Positions 33,601 through 45,700 of a DNA stretch of 64,000 bases are shown piece by piece (positions within the stretch are counted from its first letter, which is position 1; the number at the start of each line of letters is the position of its first letter). Position numbers and translations under genes: made by a program. The DNA is from Nematostella vectensis (Eukaryota; Cnidaria; Anthozoa; Actiniaria; Edwardsiidae). Location: NCBI RefSeq assembly GCF_932526225.1, contig NC_064047.1:9289994-9353993 (forward strand). The letters are read 5' to 3'. The notes below the pieces were generated by a model, which was given only the letters and a program-made list of their open reading frames with translations, did no database searches and was not told the DNA's origin.

Positions 33601-36209
33601 TTTTCACCATATTTACCATCTCCACCAAATCCACCATTTGCCACATAGCCCTATGCCATGGCCATGGTACTTGCAGTGCTATGTGTCTGCTAAGGGTATG
33701 GTGGACCACAATTCCCCCTTGCTTTTCACCATTCCCACCATTTGCCACATAGCCCTATGCCTTGACCATGGTACTTGCAGTGCTAAGTATCTGCTAAGTA
33801 TGAGGGACCACCCCTCCCCCTAGCACTTCATCAAATCCACCCCATCATCCCTCCATCCTACAGCATTATATTGCCATTTGGAACTAGTGCTTGACAAATG
33901 GCCATTGCAGATGACAAATGGCCAATGTGGGATAGTGTTAGACAGTATTGCGATATCTCTCTCTTCTCATTCCCTATGGGAATGGAAGCCTTGTCATACC
34001 TGGTAAGGTTGACAAAAAGGCGGCTAGCAGAGACTCTTTAATGTCTGGTGCACACTAGTGACATAACGACATAATGACATAGGTGCGTGCACCCTTATGT
34101 CCATATGTTCAAATGCGAATGGTCCGACATTTTGACATAAGCCCAACACAACGACATGAACACAACGACATAAGAGAAAAAAAACGGCTTAAAAGAGTGC
34201 GCACGCCTGTGTTGTAATGTCGTTATGTCACTAGTGTGCACTAACCAGCTCTTTGTGTTGTGCAGATATCCCAGGCGATGAGAAAAGCACGCATTCTCAG
34301 GACTACAATGATTATGACGACGATTTTCAGCCGACAAGGTCAGTGAACAACTACCAGCCACTCCTAGCAAACAGCAATAAGCCAAGCATTGATGGATTAT
34401 ACCTAGTGCACACTAGCAACAAAACGACATGTGCGCGCACTATGTTTAGCCAGACATAACGACATGGACATAACGACATAAAAGAAAAAAAAACTTGTTT
34501 TATCTCTTATGTCGTTATTTCCATGTCGTTATGTCGTAGATAAAAGTGCGCGCACCCATGTCGTTATGTCGTTATGTCGCTAGTGTGCACTAGGCAATAT
34601 TGCTAGAAGGGAATGGTTACGAAACCCGGCGAAATTCAAAGGCCGAGCGCTTTGTTTTGTTTTGGTCCTGCCACGTGGCTTCGTAGGTGCAGAAGAACGA
34701 CGAAAGACTAAAATCTTTAAATGAAAATAAGACCTTTCTAGCAAAGAAACTGTCTGGCTTAAACGTAAGTTTTAAATAAGTTGAATTTTGTTGTTGTTAT
34801 TTTGCCGCCGAAAGCTGAAGTGCGCGAGTTTACCACCTAAAAAGTCATGTGATCTCTTATGCCTAGTGCACACTAGCGACATATCGACATAACGACATGG
34901 GCGCGCGCACTCTTATCTTCGACATAACGACATGGACATACCGACATAAGAGAAAAACATGTTTTTTCTTTAATGTCATTATGTCCATGTCGTTATGTCG
35001 GGCTAAACATAGTGCGCGCGCCCATGTCGTTATGTTGTTATGTTGAGACTAATACGGGCGCTGCCCTGGAAAATAGATGGAGGAGGGATGGGATCAGCAA
35101 TAAGGAAGGGACAAGTCTTTTTTGTTTCTCATGCGCGGAGTTCAACTGTTCTTCTCCGCGTCATTCCTGGTCAATATCGATCCATTCCTAATGAATATCG
35201 ATCCGTACCTAGTGAATATCGATCCATTAATCCGTACCTAGTGAATATCGATCCGCTCATAGGGAATATAGATCCATTGATCCGTACCTAGTGAATATTG
35301 ATCCGTTCATAGGGAATATAGATCCATTTATCCGTACCTAGTGAATATCGATCCATTACTAGTGAATACCGATCCTTACCTATGAATATCGATCCGTACC
35401 TAGAGAATATCGTTCCATCACTAGTAAATATCGATCCATTCCTAGTGAATATCGATCCGTACCTAGTGAATATCGATCCATCACTAGTAAATATCGATCC
35501 ATTCCTAGTGAATATCGATCCGTACCTAGTGAATATCGATCCATTCCTTGTGAATATCGATCCATCTTTATTGAATCGATCCATCTATCCGTACCTAGTG
35601 AATATCGATCCATTCCTTGTGAATATCGATCCATCTTTATTGAATCGATCCATCTATCCGTACCTAGTGAATATCGATACATTCCTTGTGAATATCGATC
35701 CATCTTTATTGAATCGATCCATCTATCCGTACCTAGTGAATATCGATACATTCCTTGTGAATATCGATCCATCTTTATTGAATCGATCCATCTATCCGTA
35801 CCTAGTGGATATCGATCCATTCCCAGTGAACATTTCTATAGATCCCTAATGAATATCGATCCGTTTTTGCGTTGTCTTTTGCAGTTCTCATCTTAGCGAC
35901 CAGAGCCTCAGCATAAGTGAAGATATCGAGGAACAACTGAGCAGCTATCGTAGCAACAGCAACGCCGTAAGTAAAACCTTGAAAAATCGGACAGTAGTGA
36001 TATCCTCTGGTAACATTCTTAGCATTCTCGACCTTGATAAACCGGGCACTAAGGCGAAAAGAATCCTAAAATACGTTTATTGTTAACATCATTCTTTAAA
36101 GTCATGTCTTATGTTTTTTTAGGATGACTTGATGACCACTGACCGCACAGTATCGCGGGCTAGTGACGATGGCCTTGACTATGCTGAGGACATATTAAAC
36201 GACTTTTAA
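24685..36209 (+). CDS. CEP43: FOP / CEP43 (FGFR1 oncogene partner), centrosomal LisH protein (complete, 15 exons, 425 aa)
   Basis: Exons: 24685-24765, 25741-25794, 26447-26501, 26822-26910, 27150-27326, 28275-28361, 29279-29341, 29980-30104, 30715-30807, 30916-30947, 31422-31532, 33196-33264, 34266-34338, 35885-35966, 36123-36209. They total 1278 nt with all phases consistent (human 399 aa). The N-terminus MSTDEDTELRDLVAQSLESK and ASVFLALEEQEGPENK precede the FOP dimerisation/LisH region at about residues 60-93 (GRLVAGLVREFLEFFELDFT). The middle is a Ser/Pro/Lys-rich linker with GDSFFEK (about 229) and LPGTKAAK, and the acidic tail has DYNDYDDDF and ends DYAEDILNDF, all with counterparts in human FOP. 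The family sits at centrosomes, centriolar satellites and ciliary bases with CEP350 and anchors microtubules. Introns carry four large minisatellites. Confidence 0.96.
25957..26320. repeat. 123 bp tandem repeat, three copies, FOP intron 2
   Basis: Copies start at 25957, 26080 and 26203 with gccacagcaaacaatac; the third is truncated. They are nearly identical, so the duplication is recent. The three-fold repeating open frame on the minus strand is an artefact. Confidence 0.95.
26652..26821 (+). repeat. Partial duplication of the FOP exon 4 acceptor and exon start
   Basis: The block ttcctgctctggtt ... cactaaacgttgaagc, a T-rich tract, gttag, then cttgtggcagggctggtcag occurs twice (about 26660-26755 and 26765-26850). 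The second copy contains the real acceptor and the first 30 nt of exon 4. The first is a decoy with its own AG. Confidence 0.85.
26929..27094. mobile_element. MITE, 'aaagctgcattattaccag' family
   Basis: The left end aaagctgcattattaccagt is inverse to the right end gtaaacttgtgacaaagcag. The same family is better preserved at 51794-52050. It lies in FOP intron 4. Confidence 0.65.
27534..28050. mobile_element. Nested MITEs in FOP intron 5
   Basis: The outer element has ends aggggtttcattaagtttc and ctggcctaatgaaacccct (inverse complements). Inside it, at about 27584-27943, is a second element with ends catacctgtcaac and gttgacaggtatgg. A second outer-family copy without the nested element lies at 55692-55833. 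Confidence 0.7.
28330..28870 (+). repeat. 110 bp tandem repeat carrying the FOP exon 6 donor
   Basis: Five copies of accagtccttcctcag (28341, 28451, 28561, 28669, 28780). The first is the last part of exon 6. Copies 2 to 4 contain exon-end sequence followed by ggtaagt, preceded by ctatctcag. Each therefore looks like a 22 nt cryptic mini-exon with acceptor and donor; in the fifth copy the donor is altered (ggtacag). Confidence 0.92.
30269..30460. repeat. (GATGGT)n microsatellite
   Basis: About 190 bp of gatggt and tggtgg repeats in FOP intron 8. The poly-His and poly-Ser-Pro minus-strand frames are not genes. Confidence 0.97.
31785..32605. repeat. 21 bp minisatellite, about 39 copies, FOP intron 11
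   Basis: The unit is gagttactcagtactattcg plus g, with gagtgacacag variants. Because 21 is a multiple of three and the unit lacks stops in one frame, a 318-codon open frame runs through it. It is not a gene. Confidence 0.97.
32668..33015 (-). mobile_element. tRNA-derived SINE, copy 2 (FOP intron 11)
   Basis: Same family as 4105-4480, including tttccaccagttatactgg at the 3' end and ccaggattccaacctgggc over a mutated B-box near 32970. It lies immediately after the 21 bp minisatellite. Confidence 0.65.
33490..33840. repeat. About 120 bp tandem repeat, three copies, FOP intron 12
   Basis: The unit contains tttgccacatagccctatgc, catggtacttgcagtgcta and a ggaccacccctcccccttac stretch. The last copy is diverged and truncated. 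Confidence 0.9.
34044..34248. mobile_element. Foldback MITE (tgcacactag family), copy 1
   Basis: Ends tctggtgcacactagtgac and gtcactagtgtgcactaacc are inverse repeats. The interior is made of inverted 'cgttatgtc / gacataacg' units. It lies in FOP intron 12, ending just before exon 13. Confidence 0.85.
34400..34593. mobile_element. Foldback MITE (tgcacactag family), copy 2
   Basis: It begins cctagtgcacactagcaac and ends gtcgctagtgtgcactaggc; an almost complete palindrome in FOP intron 13. Confidence 0.88.
34862..35048. mobile_element. Foldback MITE (tgcacactag family), copy 3, right end damaged
   Basis: The left end gcctagtgcacactagcgac and inverted gacataacgacatg units are present. The right end stops at gttatgttgagac without the gtgcactag terminus. 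Confidence 0.75.
35160..35870. repeat. 21 bp minisatellite, about 33 copies, FOP intron 13
   Basis: The unit is gaatatcgatccgtacctag plus t, with variants cattcctt and catcttta. The repeated 'NIDPSLV' and 'MDRYSLG' open frames on the two strands are artefacts. The array ends just before the exon 14 acceptor. Confidence 0.96.
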
Positions 36210-37380
36210 TGAAATTAGAAGACTTTCTTTTGCCTCTAGACAGCAGTCTTATAGTGTAAAATAATTGTGTCATGAGACTTATAAATATAATATATTCATT
36301 CCTTGAAGAATGTATTTGTATGTTTGTTTTACAACGACTGAGCGTTTACAAAACTTCGCGAATATTTCGTGAATATTTACAATTCTTTCTAGATTTCTTC
36401 AATCCTGGCACAAAATTGCTGTAAAAATTGCTTACTGGCGTCTATCAATCGAAACTTCAAAGTCACCCGATTTACCGCGTAGAATGTTCCGGTAATTTCT
36501 TTTGAAATTTTGATTACCGGAAGCCAGAGGGACAGCTTCAGGGGCCGGACAAGCGCACCCCCCCCCCCCCCCCATTTTCTGATATTTGGCTTAAACACGT
36601 GGTTCCGCTATAAAAGGGAAAGCTCCTCCCACCCCCGGGCTCAAGATCGATTAGTTATCAATCAGCCGTCAATGAGTCAACATGTCGACCATTGCTCTGA
36701 GCGCTAAATTTAAATTTCATAAACCAAAATAAATATCAGTCCTAGAGTTGTCCATCTACAGATGTTTCTATCTATCGTGAAATAATGCTATACCTAGCTG
36801 TATGCGCTCTAAAATTCGAGCATATTCATTAAAGCACCAGAATAATTTATGCAGATGCGTTAGATTATGGATAGCGCAAAATTTAAAATTTGAAAGCAAA
36901 TCACTAAGTTATCAATCTCTTAACACAACTGTCTTGTTACTTGTGCAAAAATAGTTTATTCCAGCCGACATAGGCTCAGAGATAAGCAATTTTACAAGAG
37001 ACTTATAATTTGTGACTGATAATTTGAGCCCGGGGAGGGGAGGAAGCTTTCCCTTTTATAGCGGAACCTCATGTTTAAAAATAACAGGAAATCTACGAAA
37101 AAGCATTTAATCCGCTCCCTTTCTTGAAACCCTTGTTTCGGACCCTTCTTTTTGGGACTCCTGGATTCGCCCCTGATTTTGAAGGTTGTTGCTCGAGACA
37201 TCAATAAATGCGGGGGGGGGGGGGGGGGGGGGGGGGGACGCGGAATGGAATGGAATGGAAAAACTCGTCTTTTTCGTTCGCGTCCTCTCAGAAACACCGA
37301 CCATATGGAATCTATACGAGCACAAGTGTTAGAGGGGCTCGGGGCATACAGAGTCCCACGTGGAATTTATTAATGAAAAA
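36210..37380. other. Intergenic, with an inverted pair of dispersed-repeat fragments
   Basis: No gene is seen. 36536-36650 (ttcaggggccggacaagc ... ttccgctataaaagggaaag) and 37019-37180 contain inverted versions of the same sequence (ctttcccttttatagcggaa ... ggattcgcccctg), so together they may be the two ends of one approximately 650 bp element. A poly-C tract and a poly-G tract are included. Confidence 0.5.
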
Positions 37381-37666
37381 AAAAATGATTATCAAGATAT
37401 GGCGATCCTCATACAAGACATCAACGCAACATTCCGACGCGCGCTACCGTGGCCACCTTGATAGTTGTATCAAGTTTGCCAAAAATGTACTAATAGATTG
37501 ACTTGAATACAGCAACCAGCGAGGCATGAGGGAAGTCCTCGTACTTTCAATGTCCGTGTCAATCTAAAACGCTTTAGTTAAAAGTTTCTGAAACCCTTAT
37601 CTCGGCGGTAGCTCGCGTCGCAGTATAAATTCCAAAGCTTTTAATTCTTTGAATTGTATGAACCCA

Positions 37667-37892
37667 AGAATCAATGTATCGTAACCCGCAGTAGTTCATG
37701 GGTATAAATGGCTGAATCCTGGTCTTTGTCAGCCGTTTGAGCGTTTAGAGGTAATTAAACTAGAATGTTAAAACATTCTAATCCTCTGTTTGTTTTTATT
37801 TACGCTTATTTACTTATTTATCTGATAACCATAAAACACTGCGGGTTAAGACACATAGATTATCCGAGTGCAACCTTATTTGAAATAGGTTT
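37667..37892. mobile_element. Dispersed repeat, copy A (tgtatcgtaacccgcagt family)
   Basis: It shares aatSatgtatcgtaac, gcagtRgttcatggg, atttacgcttatt and cgagtgcaaccttatttgaa in the same order with 41382-41613. It is non-coding. Confidence 0.7.
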
Positions 37893-38154
37893 ACATTATT
37901 AAACTTAAACGTTCTAATAGATATGTTTTTTATGTTTTGCATAGAATGTTTGTGTCTTATTTTTCTCATTATATAATTCATATATTATTTCTTTATCGAA
38001 AATATATCTATGTTAATCTGAAGAGCTTCTAGCTGTATGTGAACTGTACAAAAGTGAACTTTTTACAAAATACAAATATCTTAATGCTTACATACACAAA
38101 TATCGATGGCAATAAATAGTCGATCTCGTTTCCATTATAAACTAGGGCCACAAC

Positions 38155-38595
38155 TGATAGTACGGCATTTTAAACTAGAACCGCAACAGATTGTACTGGG
38201 ACACTGCCGAATAGTACCATGTCACTCGTGAAGACTCCTGAATAAATCCTGGCCACTGCTTAATCAGTAATTTTTTGACTCATCAGGGATGATTCGCCAG
38301 GGAACATTTCAGATTACTGTTCATTTTGTTTATTCTTCAGAGCCGCCTAAATCCCCAAACTGGGACGACGGGCTGTTTTTATTCAAAATTGGAAGTGGAA
38401 AAATTTGGTGAAATTTAGAAGAAGAAGAAAAAAAACCACTTTATTAAAAAAAAAAAAAACACTTTTATATTCCATTTAGTACCCTGCGTACCAGAGGCGC
38501 GAGCTTCACTCACTTCACGAGCCTCTGATACCTAGGGTATCTATTTACCAAATTCCCAAAAAAATATCGTAATAGCTTCCTCAAATCAGAAAGAG
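38155..38595 (+). pseudogene. Decayed duplicate of FOP exon 12 and flanking introns
   Basis: 38155-38370 matches about 33055-33235, including gattcgccagggaa, ttgtttattcttcag and the exon start agccgcctaaatcccc then aactgggacgac. After 20-30 bp the copy jumps (internal deletion) to aagtggaaaaat and aaatttagaagaagaa, matching about 33350-33390. It sits 2 kb after the FOP stop and lacks the exon 12 donor. Confidence 0.85.
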
Positions 38596-38696
38596 GGTCC
38601 GTAAATGAGGTCTGTAAACTCAAGTGATAACTTGGCCCCTCGGGTATATATCCCTTATGATAAGGTCCATAAACTCAAGAGATGACTTTGGCCCTC

Positions 38697-39097
38697 GGCC
38701 CAATGAGACAGGAGCAAAAAAAATGGCAAAGTTCAAATTGTAAGGTCGTGTTAGCTAATATTCGCTTGATTATTTGCATAGATGTTCCTTGTGTAATATA
38801 AAACAAAATAAGCTTTAGTATTTTTTGGTAGATAATCCGTTCTTGAGATATTGCAAATTGTAAGACTCTTGCTTGTCTGAAATTGCCCAATTTGGGCGAA
38901 ATTGCTACTTTTTTCATGATTTATGGCAACTTTGCTCAATCATATCTCAAGAACGGATCATCTACCAAAAAATACTATTGCTTATTTTGTTTTATATTAT
39001 GCAAGGAACCTCTAGGCAAAATATAAACAAAATGTAACCTAACACAACCTTACAATTTGAATTTTGCCATTTTTTTGCTCCCCAATGATGGGGTCCG
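38697..39097. mobile_element. Foldback element with about 160 bp inverted repeats
   Basis: The left arm (ggagcaaaaaaaatggcaaa ... tattttttggtagataatcc gttcttgagatat) is repeated inverted on the right (atatctcaagaacggatcat ... tttgccatttttttgctcc). The spacer is about 80 bp. It ends just downstream of the receptor stop codon. Confidence 0.85.
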
Positions 39098-39126
39098 TAA
39101 TCGCTAGTGGGCCATTTCCACTAATG

Positions 39127-42100
39127 TTATCTGAGCACCATGACACTGAGGTCCTTGTGGCAGCTATCGTCTGTATTACTATTATAACTATCACTACATA
39201 CGCTTACGTCGTCGTACAAAGGGTTGATCCACTCTTCCTCGATCTCGTCATCCAACCCCATGGCCGCTAGGATGTCATAGTACGGGTTGTCAAACACCAG
39301 GAAGCTGCTGACATTGCGCCCGATGCATGGCTGGAGCTCGAACTCTGTCTGGTCCTTCCTGGCTTTGCGGTAAGTGCTGCGTGTCTTGTAGTGGTAGCGC
39401 ATCAGCTTAAATGTCACTAGGATCAAGATGACGAGAAAGAGGCCTGTGGAGAGAGAGGAACCAGAGGGCTGGGTTAGACAGTGAAGTGAAATGCATTGTG
39501 GCATAGTCTAGAGATGGCCAGAAAGCGGAGGACTGGGTTAGACAGTGAAGTGCAATGCATTGTGGCATAGTCTAGAGATGACCAGAAAGCGGAGGACTGG
39601 GTTAGACAGTGAAGTGCAATGCATTGCGGCATCGTTTCGACAAGTGGAGATACAGAAAGCGGAGGACTGGGTAAGACAGTGAAGTGGAAAGCATTATGGT
39701 ATCAATTCCAGCTTTGTATACGATTTACAGACTAGATGTAATTGAACGTTTTCAAAAACTGCGAAGAAAAAAAAATAAAATCGAGTCGAACTCGTAAAAG
39801 ATCCAAAGGGTCGGAGATGATTCGAGCCTGGCCAAGAGCGGTAAAACTCCTATGCGCTATTATATTCGACTTCCATGCGCTTCCAAAAATCGCTGACTTG
39901 GACTTACCGACCACGGTTCCTATAATGGACGGTAGGCTGAGTCTGTCAGGGGAGGCGACGGGAGGAGTGTAAAGCTTGCCAGTGTAGTACTCTGACGCGA
40001 TGCCTTCGGAGACCTCTTTTTTGGAAACGTGACGTAGCACAGAATTGACCAGAATGGCGTCCACCACAACGCTACCGTCCAAGAGGACGCAGCTGGTCCG
40101 GACACCGGACACCTTTAGAGAATAACAACCACTGTTAAAACTAAAAACAAGCATGTTTTCTTTGAACACGTTTCGAAACGAAATCGTCAAGAAGAAATGT
40201 GGATTTTCTCGAAGAACTCAGAACTCCTGTTACTGAACTGGTACCATGGACCAGCGTCCCTAGGTATTCCTTTACGCTCCCCAATACAGGTTAATGATGT
40301 GCGGTGAGGGATGGAACCACCGGCTTCAAGTCCTCATTCGAGAAGACGAGGGATTCACAATCCCCAATATCGAGTGCCAGCTTTTTGCACCTCAGAAAAA
40401 AAAAACAGTTTGGCCTGACCTAGGTTTGAACCCTGTTCCTCTTGCATGAGCTAACGAGACACATAACTACTCAATATCTTATCTCGCTCTAACTACATAC
40501 TCTCCGTAACCCAATATCGTCACTCGCTCTAACTCGCGGTATTAAAATTACAGAGATCAAAACCCGCTCTCATTCTAGACTCACACAATTAGATATCATA
40601 ACTCGCTCTCACTCGAGATACTCACGTTCCTCGATATCATAACTCGTTCTAACTCGAGGATCCTGACGGTAAAGTCATGCGTACGATTGGCTCGTTGCCT
40701 AGAAGGCTGAGTGGCAGGCACGTCAAGAGATTGCCCTAGAGTACGTTCAGCACCAGGCTTGACCTGTGAGTCAGTGTGTTGTTCAGCTACGTCGGGTTGA
40801 CTGTGAAAATAGTTAGAAGATTAGTTAAACAGCCTCTTTCAGCCGCCATTTTGTCATCCTAGCAAAGTATCAAGTGTTAATATGCATCCATTTCCATCGG
40901 CCAATAGGGGGACTTGCGCTAAGATATCACGTGACCTTACTGGGTGGCATATTCAAAACAAAATAATCGAAAAAAAAACAGAAATGACAGCGCCCGTCAT
41001 ACCAGAGAACGACGAAAAAATACAATCTTTAAATGAAACTAAACCCTTTTTGTTGCTGTTATTTCGCCGCTAAAAGCCTAAGCACGTACTTGTTTGTCAC
41101 CCAAACAATCACGTGATCTCTTAGCGCAAGTCCCCTATTTGAAAAAGCCAATACCATATTTTCGATTGAATTTGGTAAATAAAATATTAAAATTTGTTTT
41201 TAGATGGGTTTTCTTCGGGATTTTAACACACCATTCGCCTTTTAATACTAAATGAAAACTATAATAAAGGTGTGGCTGACAATGGCACTTTAAGAATACG
41301 TGAAAAACATTTATCCAGCCGGTGAAACACATGTGGTAGGTAAGTAATGTTTTGTGCCTTGAAAGGCACTGAAGGACGCTGCACCCGCGAATCGATGTAT
41401 CGTAACTCGCAGTGGTTCATGGGTAATGTATAAATGGCTGTTTCCTGGTCTCTGAACGCCATGTGAACGTTTAGAGCTGCATAAACAAGAATGCTTAGGC
41501 TTTCTAAAGCTGTGTGTGTTTTTAATTACGCTTATTTTATTATTTATTTGATACCCATGAAGCACTGCGGGTTACGACGGTTCCGAGTGCAACCTTATTT
41601 GAAATAGGTGTATGTATTCCGTGGCAATCATTTTGCTAGATATCGTATACAACTATTTACTGGGATACTTGTACAAAACGGTAGAGAGGAATAGGCCATT
41701 CCAGCTATAAGCATGTGCGCGCACTCTTCATGGGAACCTACCTCAACTACCGTATTGCAGCGCGCATGGTTAAAAAGGCGCGCGCTATGCATTCTGGTAG
41801 TTGAGATAGGTTTCTATTGTAATTTGGCACAAGCTGATAGCTTTCCAGCCTATTGGAATAGTGTGGCCGTAGTCCCCTCCCGCTCCCCTCCTATAGTATA
41901 CGGTGCTGTTTCCCTCTCTCATCTCTCCTCGCTCTTGCTACGTAGACTTGTCAATGTTCGCAATTAGAGCAATAAAAATATCTGCCAAGATAGCCACTTT
42001 ACCTGTAAATGTCGAAGTAAGTTTCCATCAGTCGCTCTAGTCCAAGTCTCAAATCCCTCTGTCTCACCCTAATCGAAAACAGCTCAAAGTCCTCCATGAC

Positions 42101-42701
42101 CACAATGTGGAAGAGCCCTTGCGTGTACCGGATACACGTGCCGTGCACGTGATCACACAGTGACGTCACACTGCACGTGGTACACATTGACGCACAGCCG
42201 ACGCCATAGTAGCCACTCTCGCAGGGGTCGTAGCACTGGTAACCATAGAAACCTGCTGCGCACGTGCAGTTTCCGTGGTGCTTGTTGCAAGCAGCTATCA
42301 CGTGACGGGAACAGTCGGGACAACGCATGCGACAGTCCTAGAGCAAGACACGTATGCATGTAAATTATATCATGTTTCTAGTGTCATCTTATACTCTTAT
42401 CATTATTATCGATCATCACATGCAGTATTTGAATTTTAACAATTCCATGATCTCCATGATAATCACAATCATCATTATCACAACCATTATCATCCGAACC
42501 ATTACCTCCAAAACAAACATCATCAGCACCACCACCACCATGACCGTCATCTTCACCACGACAATCATTAACACCACGACCACCATCACCACCGAATTCA
42601 TCATTATCATCACAACGATATTAGCCATCACAACGATCATCATCACCACCATGATCATCATCATCACGACGATCATCATCATGATCATGATCATCATCAT
42701 G

Positions 42702-42762
<61 letters not shown>

Positions 42763-45700
42763 GCCATGATCATCATCATCAGCCATGATCATCATCATCA
42801 CGACGATCATCATCATCACGATGATCATCATCATCAGCCATGTTCGTCATCATCATCATCATAAGCCATCATCATCATCATCATAAGCCATCATCATCAT
42901 CATCAGCAGCAGCAGCAGCAGCAATGATCATCATCATCATCATAGACATTAAAAACAATCACAGTCATCACAATCATCATCATCATCCTTTATCACCAAC
43001 ACACACCAAGAAGGTCCTCACCATCACCCCGATCATCATCACAACCATCATCATCATCATTATCATCTTAATCATTAATATGATAACAATCACAGTCATC
43101 ATTTATTATTACCACAAAAACACACAACGATCGCCCTCATCATTATCCCCACCACCATAATTATCATTATCATCATAATTATTGTCATTATGACTATACC
43201 AATGAAGTGTCGGGAACGAGGCTTATTTCAATGTTTACCTGGCCATAGAAGCCATCCTGGCAGAGCTTGTCGCATCTCGGGGGCGTGTAGCCAAGCGTAC
43301 ACAAACACTTCCCATCCACATTATCGCACCGCCTAGTGTTACGAGGGTTGCAGTCGCAGATCTTGGTGCAGTTATCTCCATAGCGACCCTCCAGGCACGG
43401 TCTGCTGCAGCGGAGTCCTTCAAACCCAGGGGCGCAAGTGCATGCACCTGGGTATAATATGACAAGGGGATAACTTAAAGGGGCTAGCACAGCCTTCCCG
43501 TGATGCACTGCTTTGGGTGGCCTTTTTGTACGCCATCAACATCAACCAGCGACAGTAGGTCGACTTAAAGGGGGGCAATCCCCCCATCCCAACATGAATT
43601 GCTTTGTTTTGGTTACCGTTTTGAGCGCCATTAAAGCAAATATTTTGTGACACATAATATTTGAAATTTAGCCACCCCCCAAAAAAAATATATAAATAAA
43701 TAAACAAACAAATAAGTAAATGAATAAAAAATAAACAAATAAATACAAAAAAACTTTTTTTGTATTTATTCGGCGAAAAGTTGTATTGTAAATAAGTTTT
43801 ATCGAGTTATATAATTTGACGACTTGAATATTTTTCAAAAAAGGCACATTGTAGAGTTTGTCCCCGTTCCGTTGCCGTTCATAATTTTATAAATATCAAT
43901 CGTACCTGTTTTACGGTCACACTTGGCCCCATTCTCACACAGGCATCTCTGAGTACATCCGGGACCAAACGTCCCCTTGTCACAAATGACGTCACAGTCT
44001 TTCCCTTTGTATCCCACGGGGCAGGTGCACGTGCCTGTCACGTGGTCGCACTGCGCGCCGTTAAGGCAGGTACAGTTGTTATGGCAACCAGGACCGTATG
44101 TCCCTTGCGGGCAACGATTCTCACAAAGAACGCCAACATATCTGTACGAAAGCAAAGGTCTTGAAACAACTGACTCTGCAGCAGCATCGCTAAACATCCA
44201 ACTTTGATCGACACCTTTGAAAACTATGCACAGAGCTCTGTAAGGGATGAAGCCAGCTAACTACTATGCAAGCACAATGAACACGAAATGGCATGCCATA
44301 TATTGCATGTCAAGCGGTCTTGTTTGCGTGCGACAACATTTACTAAACCTATAATTTGGGCTGTAGAATGTCCCAAACTAAAACAAGAAGAGAAATCTGA
44401 CATGAAAAGATTGTTATAGAATATAGAGAGTATGCTTGGGAAATAAGCCTGGTTCTTTTAAAGAAATGGGGCCACAATGAGACATTTCGAAAGCAGACTT
44501 ACCCATCAGCACATGCGCACGACCCGTCTTTCTTATCGCACATCCGGGTATTCCCATGCACGCATTGACACGTGCTGGAGCAGTTGAAGCCGTAGCGATC
44601 ACGTGGGCACGTCAGCTGACAGCTGTTACCATAGTAACCAGGGAGGCAGAGACAGACGCCATCTGTGGCTCTGCAGGGAACACGGTTGTCGCACTCGCAC
44701 TTTCTGGCGCACTGGTCGCCGTATCTACCCTCGGGGCACTGCTCAAGACACCTGGAGCACACAAAAGATCTCAATAAAACCGAGATCACACGAAAGATCC
44801 CACTCAAGTCGAGATCACACAAAAGATCCCACTCAAGTCGAGATCACACGAAAGATCCCACTCAAGTCGAGATCACACAAAAGATCCCACTCAAGCCGCA
44901 ATCACACGAAAGATCCCACTCAAGTCGAGATCACACAAAAGATCCCACTCAAGCCGAGATCACACAAAAGATCCCACTCAAGCCGAGATCACACAAAAGA
45001 TCCCACTCAAGACGAGATCACACGAACGATTCCAATCAACCCGAGATTACACAAAAGATCTCAATAAACACGAGGTCACTTAAAAGATTTCATTAAAGCC
45101 GAGATCAAACAAAAGATCTCAATCAACACGAGATCACTTAAAAGATTTCATTAAAGCCGAGATCACACAAACGATTCCAATCAACACGAGATCACTCAAA
45201 AGATTTCAATAAAGCCGAGACCACACAAAATATCTCAATAAAGCCGAGAGCATGCAAAGAATCCCAATCAACCCGAGATCACAAAAAAGATCCCAATGAA
45301 TCCGAGGTCACACAAAGATCCAAATTAAGTTGGGATCACACAAAAGATCCCAATCAACACAAGATCACACAAAATATTTAAATCAAAACGCACACAAAAG
45401 ATCCCAGACAACCCGAGTTCACACAAAAGATCCCAATCAACCTGAGATCACACGACATATCCTTATGAATCCGAAGTCACACAAAATATCCAAATCAACC
45501 CGAGATCACACTAAAGACCCCAATCGCTCACCTGGGCCCGCGGTACCCCGGCCTGCAGTTGCACTGCCCAGTCACATGATCACATGGCTTTTTCACGTCT
45601 GTCTTGCTGGGGTCACATCGACAGCTACTCGCGCACATCATCCCGTAACGGCCCGCGGGACACGGATCCTTACAGCTCTTCCCAGTCCACCCGGGTCTAC

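Noticed and set aside
35380-35849. Overlapping 146-155 codon repetitive frames on both strands
   Set aside because: They translate the 21 bp gaatatcgatcc array in FOP intron 13; no start context or splice support.
42354-42788. Ile/Met-rich frames on both strands
   Set aside because: (ATC)n triplet repeat translated in both directions within a receptor intron.
44603-45096. Plus-strand frames rich in KIPLKSRSHKRS
   Set aside because: They start antisense to receptor exon G and continue through the 27 bp minisatellite.
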